The notes under the pieces are model-generated. The model was not told the origin of the DNA. It saw only the letters and a program-made list of their open reading frames with translations, and made no database searches. A stretch of DNA of 64,000 nt from Chryseobacterium sp. BLS98. Its GTDB lineage: Bacteria; Bacteroidota; Bacteroidia; Flavobacteriales; Weeksellaceae. Below are positions 25,334 through 33,662 of this stretch, one piece after another. Position 1 is the first letter of the stretch, and each line of letters begins with the position of its first letter. The stretch lies in assembly GCF_001045445.1 (NCBI RefSeq), contig NZ_LFNF01000001.1:868001-932000 (forward strand), written 5' to 3'. The position numbers were made by a program, and so were the translations under genes.

Positions 25334-25822
25334 TTATTTTAAGTGATTGTTGATGGTTTTTTCAAGGTCTTCCTTACTCATTTCCCCATCGTTGAAATGT
25401 ACTTTTTCGCCGTTTTTATAAAAAATGGTTACCGGAATATTTCCATCCCAGTTTTTTTCAAACTTCGGAATCCAGGTATTCATTCTTTTGATATCATCTA
25501 GAAGCACAACCTCAGCTGTAAGGTTTTTATTTTTGATAAATTTAATGACTCTTTCTTGATCCACAAGCCTGTCTAGCGAAACCAGGATCATTTTGAATTT
25601 TGGATTATCTTTAAACTTATTGTTAACCTCCATAAAATCCGGCAATTCCTTGACGCAGGGAGCGCAGGTTGTTGCCCAGAAATTGACAACCAGCAGTTTA
25701 TCACCCTCTTCCTGTATCTTTTTTTCAAGCTCCTCATACTTCACAGAATGCACTTCTGTCTGCTGGGCCCGGAAAGCAGAAAAGCAAAAACAAAGAATCA
25801 GCAGGCATAGTAAATTTTTCAT
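25334..25822 (-). CDS. TlpA-like exported thioredoxin
   Basis: This 162-residue protein has a signal peptide ending near FRAQ and a TlpA/ResA-like active site, NFWATTCAPCVKELP, with CxxC at Cys53 and Cys56. The FWATxCxPC pattern is typical of membrane-side thiol-disulfide reductases. It is the first gene of a two-gene unit with the other thioredoxin-fold protein. Specific partners are unknown; the divergent small peptides end in paired cysteines and could be clients, which is only an inference from position. Confidence 0.87.
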   Translation of the reverse strand: MKNLLCLLILCFCFSAFRAQQTEVHSVKYEELEKKIQEEGDKLLVVNFWATTCAPCVKELPDFMEVNNKFKDNPKFKMILVSLDRLVDQERVIKFIKNKNLTAEVVLLDDIKRMNTWIPKFEKNWDGNIPVTIFYKNGEKVHFNDGEMSKEDLEKTINNHLK

Positions 25823-25973
25823 GCTTAAAATTAGTAAATGCTTTCCTTTTCTCTAAATATCAATCTGTTAAACTTTGTTAAGTGTTTTAAAAATCCCTTT
25901 ACATTTTATCCCAATGCAATGAATTAAATGAAATAAAACTGTAAATTAGCATACAATCAAATCAAATTTTATT

Positions 25974-26135
25974 ATGAAAAAATCAAATTTCCAGAAAAAA
26001 AGACTTTCAAAAAATGAGTTGAAAGAGATTAAAGGAGCAAGACCTGTTTGTCCAAGAGTGATAAGCTGCACCGATCCTGAAACCGGGATAGAGCTATATG
26101 GCGTTTATGGTGTTCAGGATGGATACTGTTGTTAA
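25974..26135 (+). CDS. Short leader-type peptide ending in GYCC (bacteriocin-like), peptide 1
   Basis: A 53-residue gene with a bacteriocin-type leader, RLSKNELKEIKGA, where the LSxxELxxIxGx pattern matches double-glycine leaders but has GA instead of GG. The core begins at RPVC and has Cys in VCPRVISC and the tail DGYCC, four cysteines in all. The next gene has the same leader and the same DGYCC ending. It may be a secreted peptide processed at GA, of the kind annotated as bacteriocin-like in Chryseobacterium. No C39 peptidase transporter is in the window. The start is the only ATG in frame. Confidence 0.72.
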   Translation: MKKSNFQKKRLSKNELKEIKGARPVCPRVISCTDPETGIELYGVYGVQDGYCC

Positions 26136-26165
26136 AAATTTAATTAATACTGAAATCAAAACAAT

Positions 26166-26324
26166 ATGAAAATTTCAAACATCCAAAACAGAAAGCTTAC
26201 CAAAAAGGAGCTAAAGGCCATCAACGGAGGCGCCAGCTCGTGTGCGGAAGGCGAATGTAAGCTTAGAGGTGTAGGTCACTTCATTATAATCGGACCGAGA
26301 GGTAATGATGGATACTGTTGCTAA
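26166..26324 (+). CDS. Short double-glycine leader peptide ending in GYCC (bacteriocin-like), peptide 2
   Basis: A 52-residue gene 30 bases after peptide 1. The leader is ISNIQNRKLTKKELKAINGG, a canonical double-glycine leader (LTxxELxxIxGG). The ~30-residue core has Cys in SSCAEGEC and ends DGYCC. Leader and tail match peptide 1, while the middle of the core (KLRGVGHFIIIGPRGN) is quite different. The pair looks like a small family of exported peptides with variable centres; antimicrobial or signalling activity is unproved. A strong terminator follows. Confidence 0.75.
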   Translation: MKISNIQNRKLTKKELKAINGGASSCAEGECKLRGVGHFIIIGPRGNDGYCC

Positions 26325-26347
26325 TTTCGCAGTACAATACAAATAGT

Positions 26348-26376
26348 AAATGACCGGATAATTCCGGTCATTTTTT
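26348..26376 (+). terminator. Terminator of the small peptide pair
   Basis: A 10-bp stem (AAATGACCGG with CCGGTCATTT) and a 6-base loop, followed by a T-run. It ends the two-peptide unit and also lies after the convergent mutS gene. Confidence 0.88.
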
Positions 26377-26421
26377 ATATAATTTATATTTTAAAGTAAT
26401 TAACTTAAAAAGGATTCAGAG

Positions 26422-29010
26422 CTACCCTCCAATCATCTTTTTTATCGAATTGAGTTTCATTAATGCTTCAATCGGCGTTAAAGTATTGATGTCTATTTTG
26501 GTAAGCTCTTCGCGGATATTTTCCAGAACAGGGTCATCCAGCTGGAAAAAAGAGAGCTGCATATTTTCTTCCGTTACTCTTTTAATACTTTCGGTAGTGC
26601 TTGTGGTTTGGGCCCGGCTTGCTTCAAGGGTTTTCAGGATCTCATTGGCCCTGTTGACCACTTTTGAAGGCATTCCTGCTAGTTTAGCAACATGAATCCC
26701 GAAACTGTGCTCACTTCCTCCCGGAATCAGTTTTCTTAAGAAAATGATATTACCTTTATTTTCCTGTATGGAAACGTGGAAATTTTTCACCCGTTCAAAA
26801 TTAACGGTCATTTCATTCAGCTCATGGTAATGCGTTGCGAATAAAGTTTTTGCCTGTGTAGGATGCTGGTGAAGGTATTCTGCAATAGCCCATGCAATGG
26901 AAACCCCATCATAAGTAGATGTTCCGCGGCCAATCTCATCCAGCAGGATAAGACTGCGCTCAGAGATATTGTTCAGAATATTGGCAGCCTCATTCATTTC
27001 CACCATAAAAGTAGATTCTCCGGCAGAAATATTGTCGGTAGCCCCTACCCTTGTGAAAATTTTATCTAAAATCCCTATTTCAGCATGTTTTGCAGGAACA
27101 AAACTTCCAATCTGGGCCAGAAGACATACAATAGCCGTCTGGCGCAGGATTGCGGATTTACCGGCCATGTTCGGTCCTGTCACCATAATAATCTGCTGCG
27201 AATCTTTATCTAAAAAGATATCGTTCGGGATATATTTTTCTCCTAACGGAAGTGCATTTTCTATGATCGGGTGTCTTGCTTCTTTTAAATCTATAGCATA
27301 CCCCTGGTTAAGAACCGGCTTTGTATAACTCTCAGAAACAGCAAGTTCAGACAATCCTACTGCTACATCAATTTGCGCAATAATATTGGAGTTGCCTTGG
27401 ATCTGATCCATATAAACCATAGTTTCAGAGCATACGTTTCTGTACAGTTCATTCTCCAGAACACTTATCTTTTCTTCAGCTCCCAGGATCTGACTTTCGT
27501 ATTCTTTCAGTTCTTCGGTAATATAACGTTCTGCATTAACAAGCGTTTGCTTTCTTAACCAGTCAGCCGGAACTTTATCTTTATGGGCATTCCTTACTTC
27601 TATATAATATCCGAAAACATTATTGAAATCTATTTTAAGGCTTGAAATCCCCGTTCTTTCTATTTCTCTCTGGCACATTTCGTCCAGGAAGCCACGTCCT
27701 TTGCTTTGAAGGCTTCTCAGCCTGTCGAGCTCCTCCGAGATGCCTTCTTTAACGATATTCCCTTTGGAAAGGTTGACCGGAAGCTCTTCATTAAGATGGT
27801 TCTGCAAAAACTTAATAAGCTCTTCCATATCAAACAACGGTTCCAGCCAGGCAAGCACATCAGCATGCGGATGAAGTAATGCTTTGATCTGATGAATATT
27901 AATCAAACTCTGACGCAAATAGCCCAGCTCTTTCGGTGATATTTTTTCTGCAGCCAGTTTACCCATCAACCTGTCCAGATCCGAGATAGATTTCAGCAGC
28001 TGGCAGATTTCATACTTTAACTGGTCGTTTTCATTCAGAAAGTCGATCAGGGAAAGCCTTCTCATGATCTCGTCCACAGATTTTAAAGGAAGGATAATCC
28101 TTCTTCTCAATAATCTTCCACCCATCGGGGTCGATGTTTTATCGATAATATCCAGCAGAGATTTTCCCTGTGGATTGCTCGGATAAACGATTTCAAGGTT
28201 CCTTAAGGTAAAATTGTCCATCATCAGATAATCTTCCTGCGGGATGGTCTGAAGTTTTGTGATATGGGCAAGCAGGTTGTGATGGGTATCTTCCACAAGA
28301 TAGGCAAAAATGGCTCCTGCTGCTGTAATCGCAAGCGGAAGATTTTCAACCCCAAAACCTTTTAGGGAATTCGTTTTAAAATGGGAAGTCAGTTTTTCGT
28401 AGGCAAAATTATACTGGAACGCCCAGTCTTCAAGTTTAAAAGCACTTTTGTTTTTTAGCTGTTCCGGGAGCTGAATGCTTCTCTGGAAAACAATTTCACT
28501 CGGGTCAAAAGTAGTGATGATGTGCAGGATCTTTTCAAGATTCCCCTCACTTACCAGAAACTCTCCGGTAGAAACATCCACCATGGCAATTCCGTACTTT
28601 TCTTTTTCTTTATGAAGGGAAAGAAGGAAATTATTCTTTTTTGAATTCAGAACCTGGTCATTAAAAGTTACTCCCGGAGTTACAAGCTCTGTAACGCCTC
28701 TTTTCACAATTCCTTTAACCATTTTCGGATCTTCGAGCTGATCGCAGATCGCCACCCTCATCCCGGCTCTTACCAGTTTGGGAAGATAAGAATCCACCGA
28801 GTGGTGTGGAAATCCTGCCAGCTCAATATGCCCCTCACCATTGGCTCTTTTGGTAAGAACAATACCTAAGATCTGGGATGTCTTCACAGCATCCTGTCCG
28901 AACGTTTCGTAAAAGTCCCCAACCCGGAACAGCAGCAGTGCATCAGGGTATTTTGCCTTGATGGTATTGTACTGCGTCATAAGCGGGGTTTCCTTCTTCG
29001 TTTTTGCCAT
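26422..29010 (-). CDS. mutS: DNA mismatch repair protein MutS
   Basis: The 862-residue ATPase recognises base mismatches and small loops and starts mismatch repair with MutL. Visible are the mismatch-binding Phe-x-Glu in RVGDFYETFG near residue 32, the Walker A loop VTGPNMAGKSAILRQ near 609, the Walker B region SLILLDEIGRG and the ABC-type GESTFMVEM. The length matches typical MutS1. A TAAATTTG -7 box (29027-29034) lies 17 bases upstream, and a stretch covering this promoter and the first ~14 codons is duplicated at 30659-30724. Confidence 0.97.
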   Translation of the reverse strand: MAKTKKETPLMTQYNTIKAKYPDALLLFRVGDFYETFGQDAVKTSQILGIVLTKRANGEGHIELAGFPHHSVDSYLPKLVRAGMRVAICDQLEDPKMVKGIVKRGVTELVTPGVTFNDQVLNSKKNNFLLSLHKEKEKYGIAMVDVSTGEFLVSEGNLEKILHIITTFDPSEIVFQRSIQLPEQLKNKSAFKLEDWAFQYNFAYEKLTSHFKTNSLKGFGVENLPLAITAAGAIFAYLVEDTHHNLLAHITKLQTIPQEDYLMMDNFTLRNLEIVYPSNPQGKSLLDIIDKTSTPMGGRLLRRRIILPLKSVDEIMRRLSLIDFLNENDQLKYEICQLLKSISDLDRLMGKLAAEKISPKELGYLRQSLINIHQIKALLHPHADVLAWLEPLFDMEELIKFLQNHLNEELPVNLSKGNIVKEGISEELDRLRSLQSKGRGFLDEMCQREIERTGISSLKIDFNNVFGYYIEVRNAHKDKVPADWLRKQTLVNAERYITEELKEYESQILGAEEKISVLENELYRNVCSETMVYMDQIQGNSNIIAQIDVAVGLSELAVSESYTKPVLNQGYAIDLKEARHPIIENALPLGEKYIPNDIFLDKDSQQIIMVTGPNMAGKSAILRQTAIVCLLAQIGSFVPAKHAEIGILDKIFTRVGATDNISAGESTFMVEMNEAANILNNISERSLILLDEIGRGTSTYDGVSIAWAIAEYLHQHPTQAKTLFATHYHELNEMTVNFERVKNFHVSIQENKGNIIFLRKLIPGGSEHSFGIHVAKLAGMPSKVVNRANEILKTLEASRAQTTSTTESIKRVTEENMQLSFFQLDDPVLENIREELTKIDINTLTPIEALMKLNSIKKMIGG

Positions 29011-29036
29011 AATAAAAAATGAGCCCCAAATTTAAA
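28970..29036 (-). repeat. mutS promoter/start segment, member of a direct repeat
   Basis: These 67 bases hold the first codons of mutS, its ATG and the -7 box TAAATTTG (29027-29034 on the minus strand). They match 30659-30724 at all but about three or four positions. The two copies bracket the T9SS gene at 29077-30543. Confidence 0.85.
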
Positions 29037-29076
29037 AAATAAATCTGGGGTTATAGGTTGTTGAAAAATATAAAAT

Positions 29077-30543
29077 TTATTTCTTGATAAACTTCAATGC
29101 CTCCTTTCTATCCTTATTTTGAATTTTGATAATATAATTTCCGGAAGGCAATAAAGAAAAATCTAATTCTGTACTTCTTTGAGTAATGATCATTTCTGAT
29201 ATTTTCCTTCCATCCGCACTGTAAATGGCTGCAGAAGGCTTGTCTTTTACCTCGCTGATCATTAATTGTGCTTTATCGGAAACAGGATTAGGTACCAGCT
29301 CAATTTTTGCAGACGGCTTTTCTGTTTCAACTGATGAAAGCGTAGTGGTATTATATAAAATTTTAGCTATACGTCTTGATGTTACCCCTATTAAGTAATT
29401 ATCATGAATATACCAGTTGGGGTTTTTTATGTCAATAGCAGATGATACATCAAACACACCATAAGCCGTAGAATAAGGATTAATAACCATTCCTCCAAAA
29501 CCAATATCTCGATCTCCATTAGGATTTAAGCAAAGTAATACCCTACGATCTGAATTTTGTGAAATATCTACAGTTGTTGATATTAAGATTTGATTATTGG
29601 GCAGAATATATGTCCTGTTATCAGGCTGAAATTGTACTCCCGGTGGTGAAGTCATAGAAAAAGTGGGATCTACCTGCATATCAGGCAAAAACCTTTTAAC
29701 TACCAAAGGACGGTTGTTTGATCCTATCAGTTGCATATTAACATAAAGCGGTTTTCCATATTGTACAGCAGCAGCCAGGTTATAAGCTCCAGATTCACCA
29801 TTATTCCCATAATTGAAATTCTTCACTCCTGTATGTAAATCATATTCAGAAACATATTTACCATTAATATTGAGATATATCTTATTATTATAAAAATATA
29901 GCCCCTTTATATCAGGTTTATTGGTTGATGAAACGATAAAACCCGGAATAACATCCAAGCGTCCTTGATTGAGATAAACGGGATCCGCATTAAGATTCTG
30001 ATCTAAACAAATAATCTCAGCTTTATAATTGTTAAAAATATCTTTATAACTGTTGGTAATGAAAGAGTGGTTGTCGTATTCGTATACATTTATAGTTCTA
30101 TAATAGTATTGTACTCCCTCGAATATCTGTTTAATCCCATTATAACCAAAGCTTGTATCCTGGGTTCCGTCAGAATTCACTCTTAAAGCCGTGCCATCTT
30201 CCATAAACAATACAATTTTGCCCCCTGTTAGCACTTTTAATCCTACAATAGTGGAACTTAAGATAGGACTGAAATTAGTAATGCCCCCATTTCCAAAGGT
30301 AGGGTCTAATTCTCCTGCTGAATTATATTTTGCAACACATAATAATCGTTCTACATTGGGAGAAGTACGCTGAGAGGTCCATCCTGCATATATATTATCA
30401 GATGAGTCTGTAGCTGATACAACTCCACCAGCATAAGGAAAACCCGGAATCGTTGGTAAATCCTTATACCATGCTATAGTCTGCGCCTTTAAAAGATATC
30501 CGGATAATAAAAAAAGAATTAAAAAAAGATAATTTTTTTTCAT
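29077..30543 (-). CDS. T9SS sorting-domain protein with delta-60-type repeats
   Basis: This 488-residue protein has a signal peptide (MKKNYLFLILFLLSGYLLKA). Beta-propeller-like repeats of the delta-60 type can be seen (ELDPTFGNGGI, TQDTSFGYNGI, QVDPTFSM, DRDIGFGGMVI). The last ~75 residues are a type A T9SS sorting domain (ELVPNPVSDKAQL, LLPSGNYIIKI). It is probably a surface or released protein; its target is not known. It lies alone, bracketed by a direct repeat of the mutS start region, which suggests that it was inserted upstream of mutS. Confidence 0.82.
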   Translation of the reverse strand: MKKNYLFLILFLLSGYLLKAQTIAWYKDLPTIPGFPYAGGVVSATDSSDNIYAGWTSQRTSPNVERLLCVAKYNSAGELDPTFGNGGITNFSPILSSTIVGLKVLTGGKIVLFMEDGTALRVNSDGTQDTSFGYNGIKQIFEGVQYYYRTINVYEYDNHSFITNSYKDIFNNYKAEIICLDQNLNADPVYLNQGRLDVIPGFIVSSTNKPDIKGLYFYNNKIYLNINGKYVSEYDLHTGVKNFNYGNNGESGAYNLAAAVQYGKPLYVNMQLIGSNNRPLVVKRFLPDMQVDPTFSMTSPPGVQFQPDNRTYILPNNQILISTTVDISQNSDRRVLLCLNPNGDRDIGFGGMVINPYSTAYGVFDVSSAIDIKNPNWYIHDNYLIGVTSRRIAKILYNTTTLSSVETEKPSAKIELVPNPVSDKAQLMISEVKDKPSAAIYSADGRKISEMIITQRSTELDFSLLPSGNYIIKIQNKDRKEALKFIKK

Positions 30544-30658
30544 AGTATTTTTTTGTAAAAATACAAATTTCCGGATAATTTTCTTCTAATTTGGAAAAGA
30601 TCAAAGTCCCCCACAATCGCACATTTGCCGTAATAGTAATAAGCTAATTCCTATTTAA

Positions 30659-30724
30659 TACTGCATCATAAGCGGATTTCCTTCTTCGTTTTTGCCATAA
30701 TAAAAAATGAGCCCCAAATTTAAA
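30659..30724 (-). pseudogene. Orphan duplicate of the mutS promoter and start codon
   Basis: On the minus strand a TAAATTTG -7 box and an ATG open a frame MAKTKKEIRL and then stop, compared with MAKTKKETPLMTQY in real mutS; a one-base deletion breaks the frame. The remaining part of mutS is absent. It is a vestige that lies just upstream of the T9SS gene. The rest of the 297-base gap 30544-30840 shows no other gene. Confidence 0.8.
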
Positions 30725-30840
30725 TAAAATATATTCAGGGATTGAAATTAGTGTAGAATTAATCCCTTAACCGGGATCAAAAAAGCCGTTTATGTATTTC
30801 AGAATAAAATATTTATTGTATTTTTCAGTAAAAAAATTCT

Positions 30841-31371
30841 ATGATGTATCCGGTTCTGGAAACTGAAAGACTGTTTTTAAGACAACTTACTCCTGATGAT
30901 GCGGAAGACCTTTTTGAGTATTTTTCTCTACAAGAAGTTATGGAATATTATGACCTGGAGGTTTTCAAAACCCTGGAGGATGCCCGGAATATTATCCGGT
31001 ATTTTAATGGTGAGTTTGAAAAAGGAAAAGGTTTCCGGTGGGCTTTGGAATTAAAATCCGAAAAGAAGGTCATAGGAACATGTGGCTATCATAACTGGTA
31101 CCGTGATCATTTCCGTGCTGAGATTGGCTATGAGCTTAACCCGAAGTACTGGAGAAAATCTTATATGAAAGAAGCCATCCTCCCTATTCTTACTTTTGGA
31201 TTCGAAAGCATGAGACTTCACCGCGTGGACGCCTTCACTGATCCTGCCAATATTTCTTCCGAAAAGCTCCTGCAATCTTTAAATTTTAAAGATGAAGGGA
31301 TTCTGCGTGATTACTTTTTTGAAAAAGGAAAGTTTGTGGACGCTAAAATTTTCGGACTTATCAATGAATAG
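30841..31371 (+). CDS. GNAT-family N-acetyltransferase (RimJ/RimL-like)
   Basis: The 176-residue protein has the start VLETERLFLRQLTPDDAEDL, typical of RimJ/RimL-type acetyltransferases, then GTCGYHNW, IGYELNPKYWRKSYMKEA (acetyl-CoA-binding loop region) and the terminal NISSEKLLQSLNFKDEG. It transfers acetyl from acetyl-CoA to an amino group of a protein or small molecule; the substrate is unknown. It is a single gene with two adjacent ATG codons at the start. Confidence 0.88.
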   Translation: MMYPVLETERLFLRQLTPDDAEDLFEYFSLQEVMEYYDLEVFKTLEDARNIIRYFNGEFEKGKGFRWALELKSEKKVIGTCGYHNWYRDHFRAEIGYELNPKYWRKSYMKEAILPILTFGFESMRLHRVDAFTDPANISSEKLLQSLNFKDEGILRDYFFEKGKFVDAKIFGLINE

Positions 31372-31537
31372 AGGGAAGATGGATGCCGGAAGATGGAAGT
31401 TTCTGAGGTCCGTGGAACCACTGAACATTTTTTAATTAACCTTTGTAGCATTTATTTGCGACATTGATCTTCTTGAATGACAGTCGCAGCAAGAAGTATC
31501 AGGAGAAGCTGTAACTTCCAGCCTCAAACCTCCAGCC
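31372..31537. repeat. Dispersed intergenic repeat with inverted ends (GGAAGTT...AACTTCC type)
   Basis: The left end (GCCGGAAGATGGAAGTT, about 31384-31401) and the right end (AACTTCCAGCCTCAAACCTCC, near 31513-31533) form imperfect inverted arms around ~110 bases. The right end recurs at 49399-49417 (CTTCCAGCTTCAAACCTCC), also in a gap with a GCTGGAAG left arm. No coding region is seen inside. Confidence 0.6.
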
Positions 31538-32419
31538 TTATCTCTTCCCAGATTTTTGCTGCTTCTCAAATGCTTCCATCCCTTTCTCATATGCCCATTT
31601 CTGCTTGTAATTCACCCATTTAGCCTTAAAAAGCTTACGAAGAAGTTTGTCGGTATACCTCATGATAAAAACATGGTACATCATATTCGCAAAAACATTA
31701 GGTCTGTTGGGAAGTGCACGAAGTGACAAAGAAAATCCCGGTTCCAGATACCTGTTGAAATGCCAGAATGCTCCCGGGATGAAAAGTGCATCGCCGTGTT
31801 CCATGAAAATTTCGTAACCTCTGGCGTACTGTAAAGCCGGAAACTTCTCATAATCAGGATTTTCATAATCTATATTGTAAACGGTATGTACGGAAAGCGG
31901 AACTTTATAAAGGAAATCCGACTGTTCCTGATCAAACAGGAGTATCCTTTTTTTACCCTCAAAATGAATGTGAAGAAAATCTCCGAGATCCACATCATAA
32001 TGCATTAATACATGTGCTTCACTTCCTCCAAAGAAAAGGGTTGGCAATCTTTTGAAGAATTTGATTCCCAGATCAGGATACGTGAAATTTTTCAGCAGCT
32101 CGGGAAGCCGGTCTGTGATAATATAGAAGAAGATGCGCAGATCTGAAGGTTTACTTTTTATGGTATCAATATAATCCTTCATTTTCATATTCGTCACGGG
32201 CGCATCGGAACTTTTGGAAGCATCGGCAGGCTTGTTGTCATAAAGAGGAACATCCTGATCGCCTGCTTTTTCCCTAATGTAGGCCAGATTCCATTTGTCG
32301 AAAGCATCCCACCGGCTCGCAAAATTTTTGATCAGAAGCGGCTTATGTTTTTTGAAATAATTCTTCTGAAAATCTTCTTTACTGATATCGTTTACTACAT
32401 CTACGTTTTCGAGGATCAT
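31538..32419 (-). CDS. JmjC-like cupin domain protein
   Basis: With the start at 32419 (MILENVDVVNDISKEDFQKN) the protein has 293 residues; an upstream in-frame ATG at 32497 would add a poorly conserved hydrophobic extension. The pattern KPLLIKNFASRW, HVLMHYDVDLGDFLHIHFEG and GDALFIPGAFWHF is that of the cupin_8/JmjC family, where HxD and a distal His bind Fe(II) for 2-oxoglutarate-dependent hydroxylation. The substrate may be a protein or a small molecule. A convergent GNAT gene lies across a repeat, and a small gene is upstream. Confidence 0.85.
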   Translation of the reverse strand: MILENVDVVNDISKEDFQKNYFKKHKPLLIKNFASRWDAFDKWNLAYIREKAGDQDVPLYDNKPADASKSSDAPVTNMKMKDYIDTIKSKPSDLRIFFYIITDRLPELLKNFTYPDLGIKFFKRLPTLFFGGSEAHVLMHYDVDLGDFLHIHFEGKKRILLFDQEQSDFLYKVPLSVHTVYNIDYENPDYEKFPALQYARGYEIFMEHGDALFIPGAFWHFNRYLEPGFSLSLRALPNRPNVFANMMYHVFIMRYTDKLLRKLFKAKWVNYKQKWAYEKGMEAFEKQQKSGKR

Positions 32420-32507
32420 CTTGTTTTGTTGTTTAATGCGAAATAAAAATAGTGTTTTTTTGAAATCTGTAAAAATCTGCAGAAGAAAAACAATCAACTT
32501 TCACTAA

Positions 32508-32669
32508 TTAACCCAACATATAAAGCAGGAAAGAAATTATTCCTCCCCAGAATATCACAGCACATCCCTGAGGACTATTTGATTTTCTTCTTTTTCGTCC
32601 GAAAGTACTTACATAATGCCCACTGATCCACTTTCCGCTCCTGAAATGTCCCTTTCTGTAGTAACCCAT
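32508..32669 (-). CDS. Small basic protein with C-terminal membrane segment
   Basis: I support the 53-residue version starting MGYYRKGHFRSGKWISGHYV, because the frame extended upstream would run antisense into the bestrophin gene and has no family character. The N-terminal half is rich in Tyr, Lys, Arg, Gly and His, with the repeated pattern GHxxSGxWxSGHxVS, a motif I have seen in small proteins of Chryseobacterium. Residues 37-52 (AVIFWGGIISFLLYML) form a membrane span. Function is unknown; it is probably an envelope peptide. Confidence 0.55.
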   Translation of the reverse strand: MGYYRKGHFRSGKWISGHYVSTFGRKRRKSNSPQGCAVIFWGGIISFLLYMLG

Positions 32670-32749
32670 ATTTTTTCTTACAAAGAAATCGTCTCTGCCC
32701 CTATAAAATTTATGGATTCCCGTAAATAGTGGATAAAACGAAAAAAAAT

Positions 32750-32757
32750 TATCTTTG
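32750..32757 (+). promoter_or_regulatory. -7 box (TATCTTTG) for the bestrophin gene
   Basis: TATCTTTG fits TAnnTTTG and ends 17 bases before the ATG at 32775. Confidence 0.55.
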
Positions 32758-32774
32758 TAAGACCAAGAGAATTT

Positions 32775-33653
32775 ATGAGAGTCTACAATACCAAGCATTT
32801 CCTGAAAATCCTTTTCAGCATGCATAAAAGCGATACCATGAAGATCCTTTTTCCAACAATGATCCTGGTGGGGCTTTATTCGTGGGGTATTCAGTATCTG
32901 GAAGTGGAATATCTTCATCTTACGGCAAAATCAGGGGTCAGCAATGTGGGAATGATCCATTCGCTGCTGGGTTTTGTACTTTCTCTGTTACTTGTTTTCA
33001 GAACAAATACAGCCTACGACAGATGGTGGGAAGGCAGAAAACTGTGGGGAAAGCTGGTGAATGATACCCGGAATTTTGCGGTAAAGATCAATGCAATTTT
33101 AGATGAGAACCGCCAGGATGCAGAACAGATATCGAGATATTTAAAGTATTTCCCGCATTTCCTTGCCAAGCATCTTTCCAAGGAATCTACAAGGCTGGCT
33201 TTGGATGAAGATTATTCTGAAATAGAAAAATCACTGAAGCACCATGGTCCCAGTGAAATCGTCATTCTTTTGAGCCATAAGCTGAATCAGCTGAAAAAAG
33301 AAGGAAAGATCTCGGATGTTGAAATGCTGTACCTCGACACCCAGCTTTCAGGGTTTCTGGATGTCTGTGGAGGTTGTGAGAGGATTAAGAATACGCCTAT
33401 TCCTTACTCCTATTCTTCGTTTGTTAAAAAGTTTATCATTTTGTATGTACTGGCATTGCCGGTTGCCTATGTTATCACAATCGGGCTCCTGATGATCCCG
33501 CTTACGGTTTTCGTTTATTACGTTCTGATGAGCCTGGAACTGATCGCTGAAGAAATTGAAGATCCTTTTAATAATGATGAAAATGATATTCCTATGGAAG
33601 CTCTGGCACAAAACATTGAGAGAAGCGTCCATCAGATCATGGGTCTAAAGTAA
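32775..33653 (+). CDS. Bestrophin-family anion channel
   Basis: The 292-residue membrane protein has the bestrophin (UPF0187) signature, with the N-terminal spans, RTNTAYDRWWEGRKLWGKLV near residue 77 and the conserved IPYSYSSFVKKF and DPFNNDENDIPM in the C-terminal half. Bestrophins form pentameric anion or cation channels in the inner membrane. The length is normal and a -7 box lies directly upstream. It is convergent with the next gene 9 bases away. Confidence 0.92.
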   Translation: MRVYNTKHFLKILFSMHKSDTMKILFPTMILVGLYSWGIQYLEVEYLHLTAKSGVSNVGMIHSLLGFVLSLLLVFRTNTAYDRWWEGRKLWGKLVNDTRNFAVKINAILDENRQDAEQISRYLKYFPHFLAKHLSKESTRLALDEDYSEIEKSLKHHGPSEIVILLSHKLNQLKKEGKISDVEMLYLDTQLSGFLDVCGGCERIKNTPIPYSYSSFVKKFIILYVLALPVAYVITIGLLMIPLTVFVYYVLMSLELIAEEIEDPFNNDENDIPMEALAQNIERSVHQIMGLK

Positions 33654-33662
33654 AAACAGATC

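Noticed and set aside
32670..32918. Upstream extension of the small membrane-tail gene to 136 residues
   Set aside because: It would run antisense into the bestrophin start and its promoter; the family-like part begins only at MGYYRKGHFRS.
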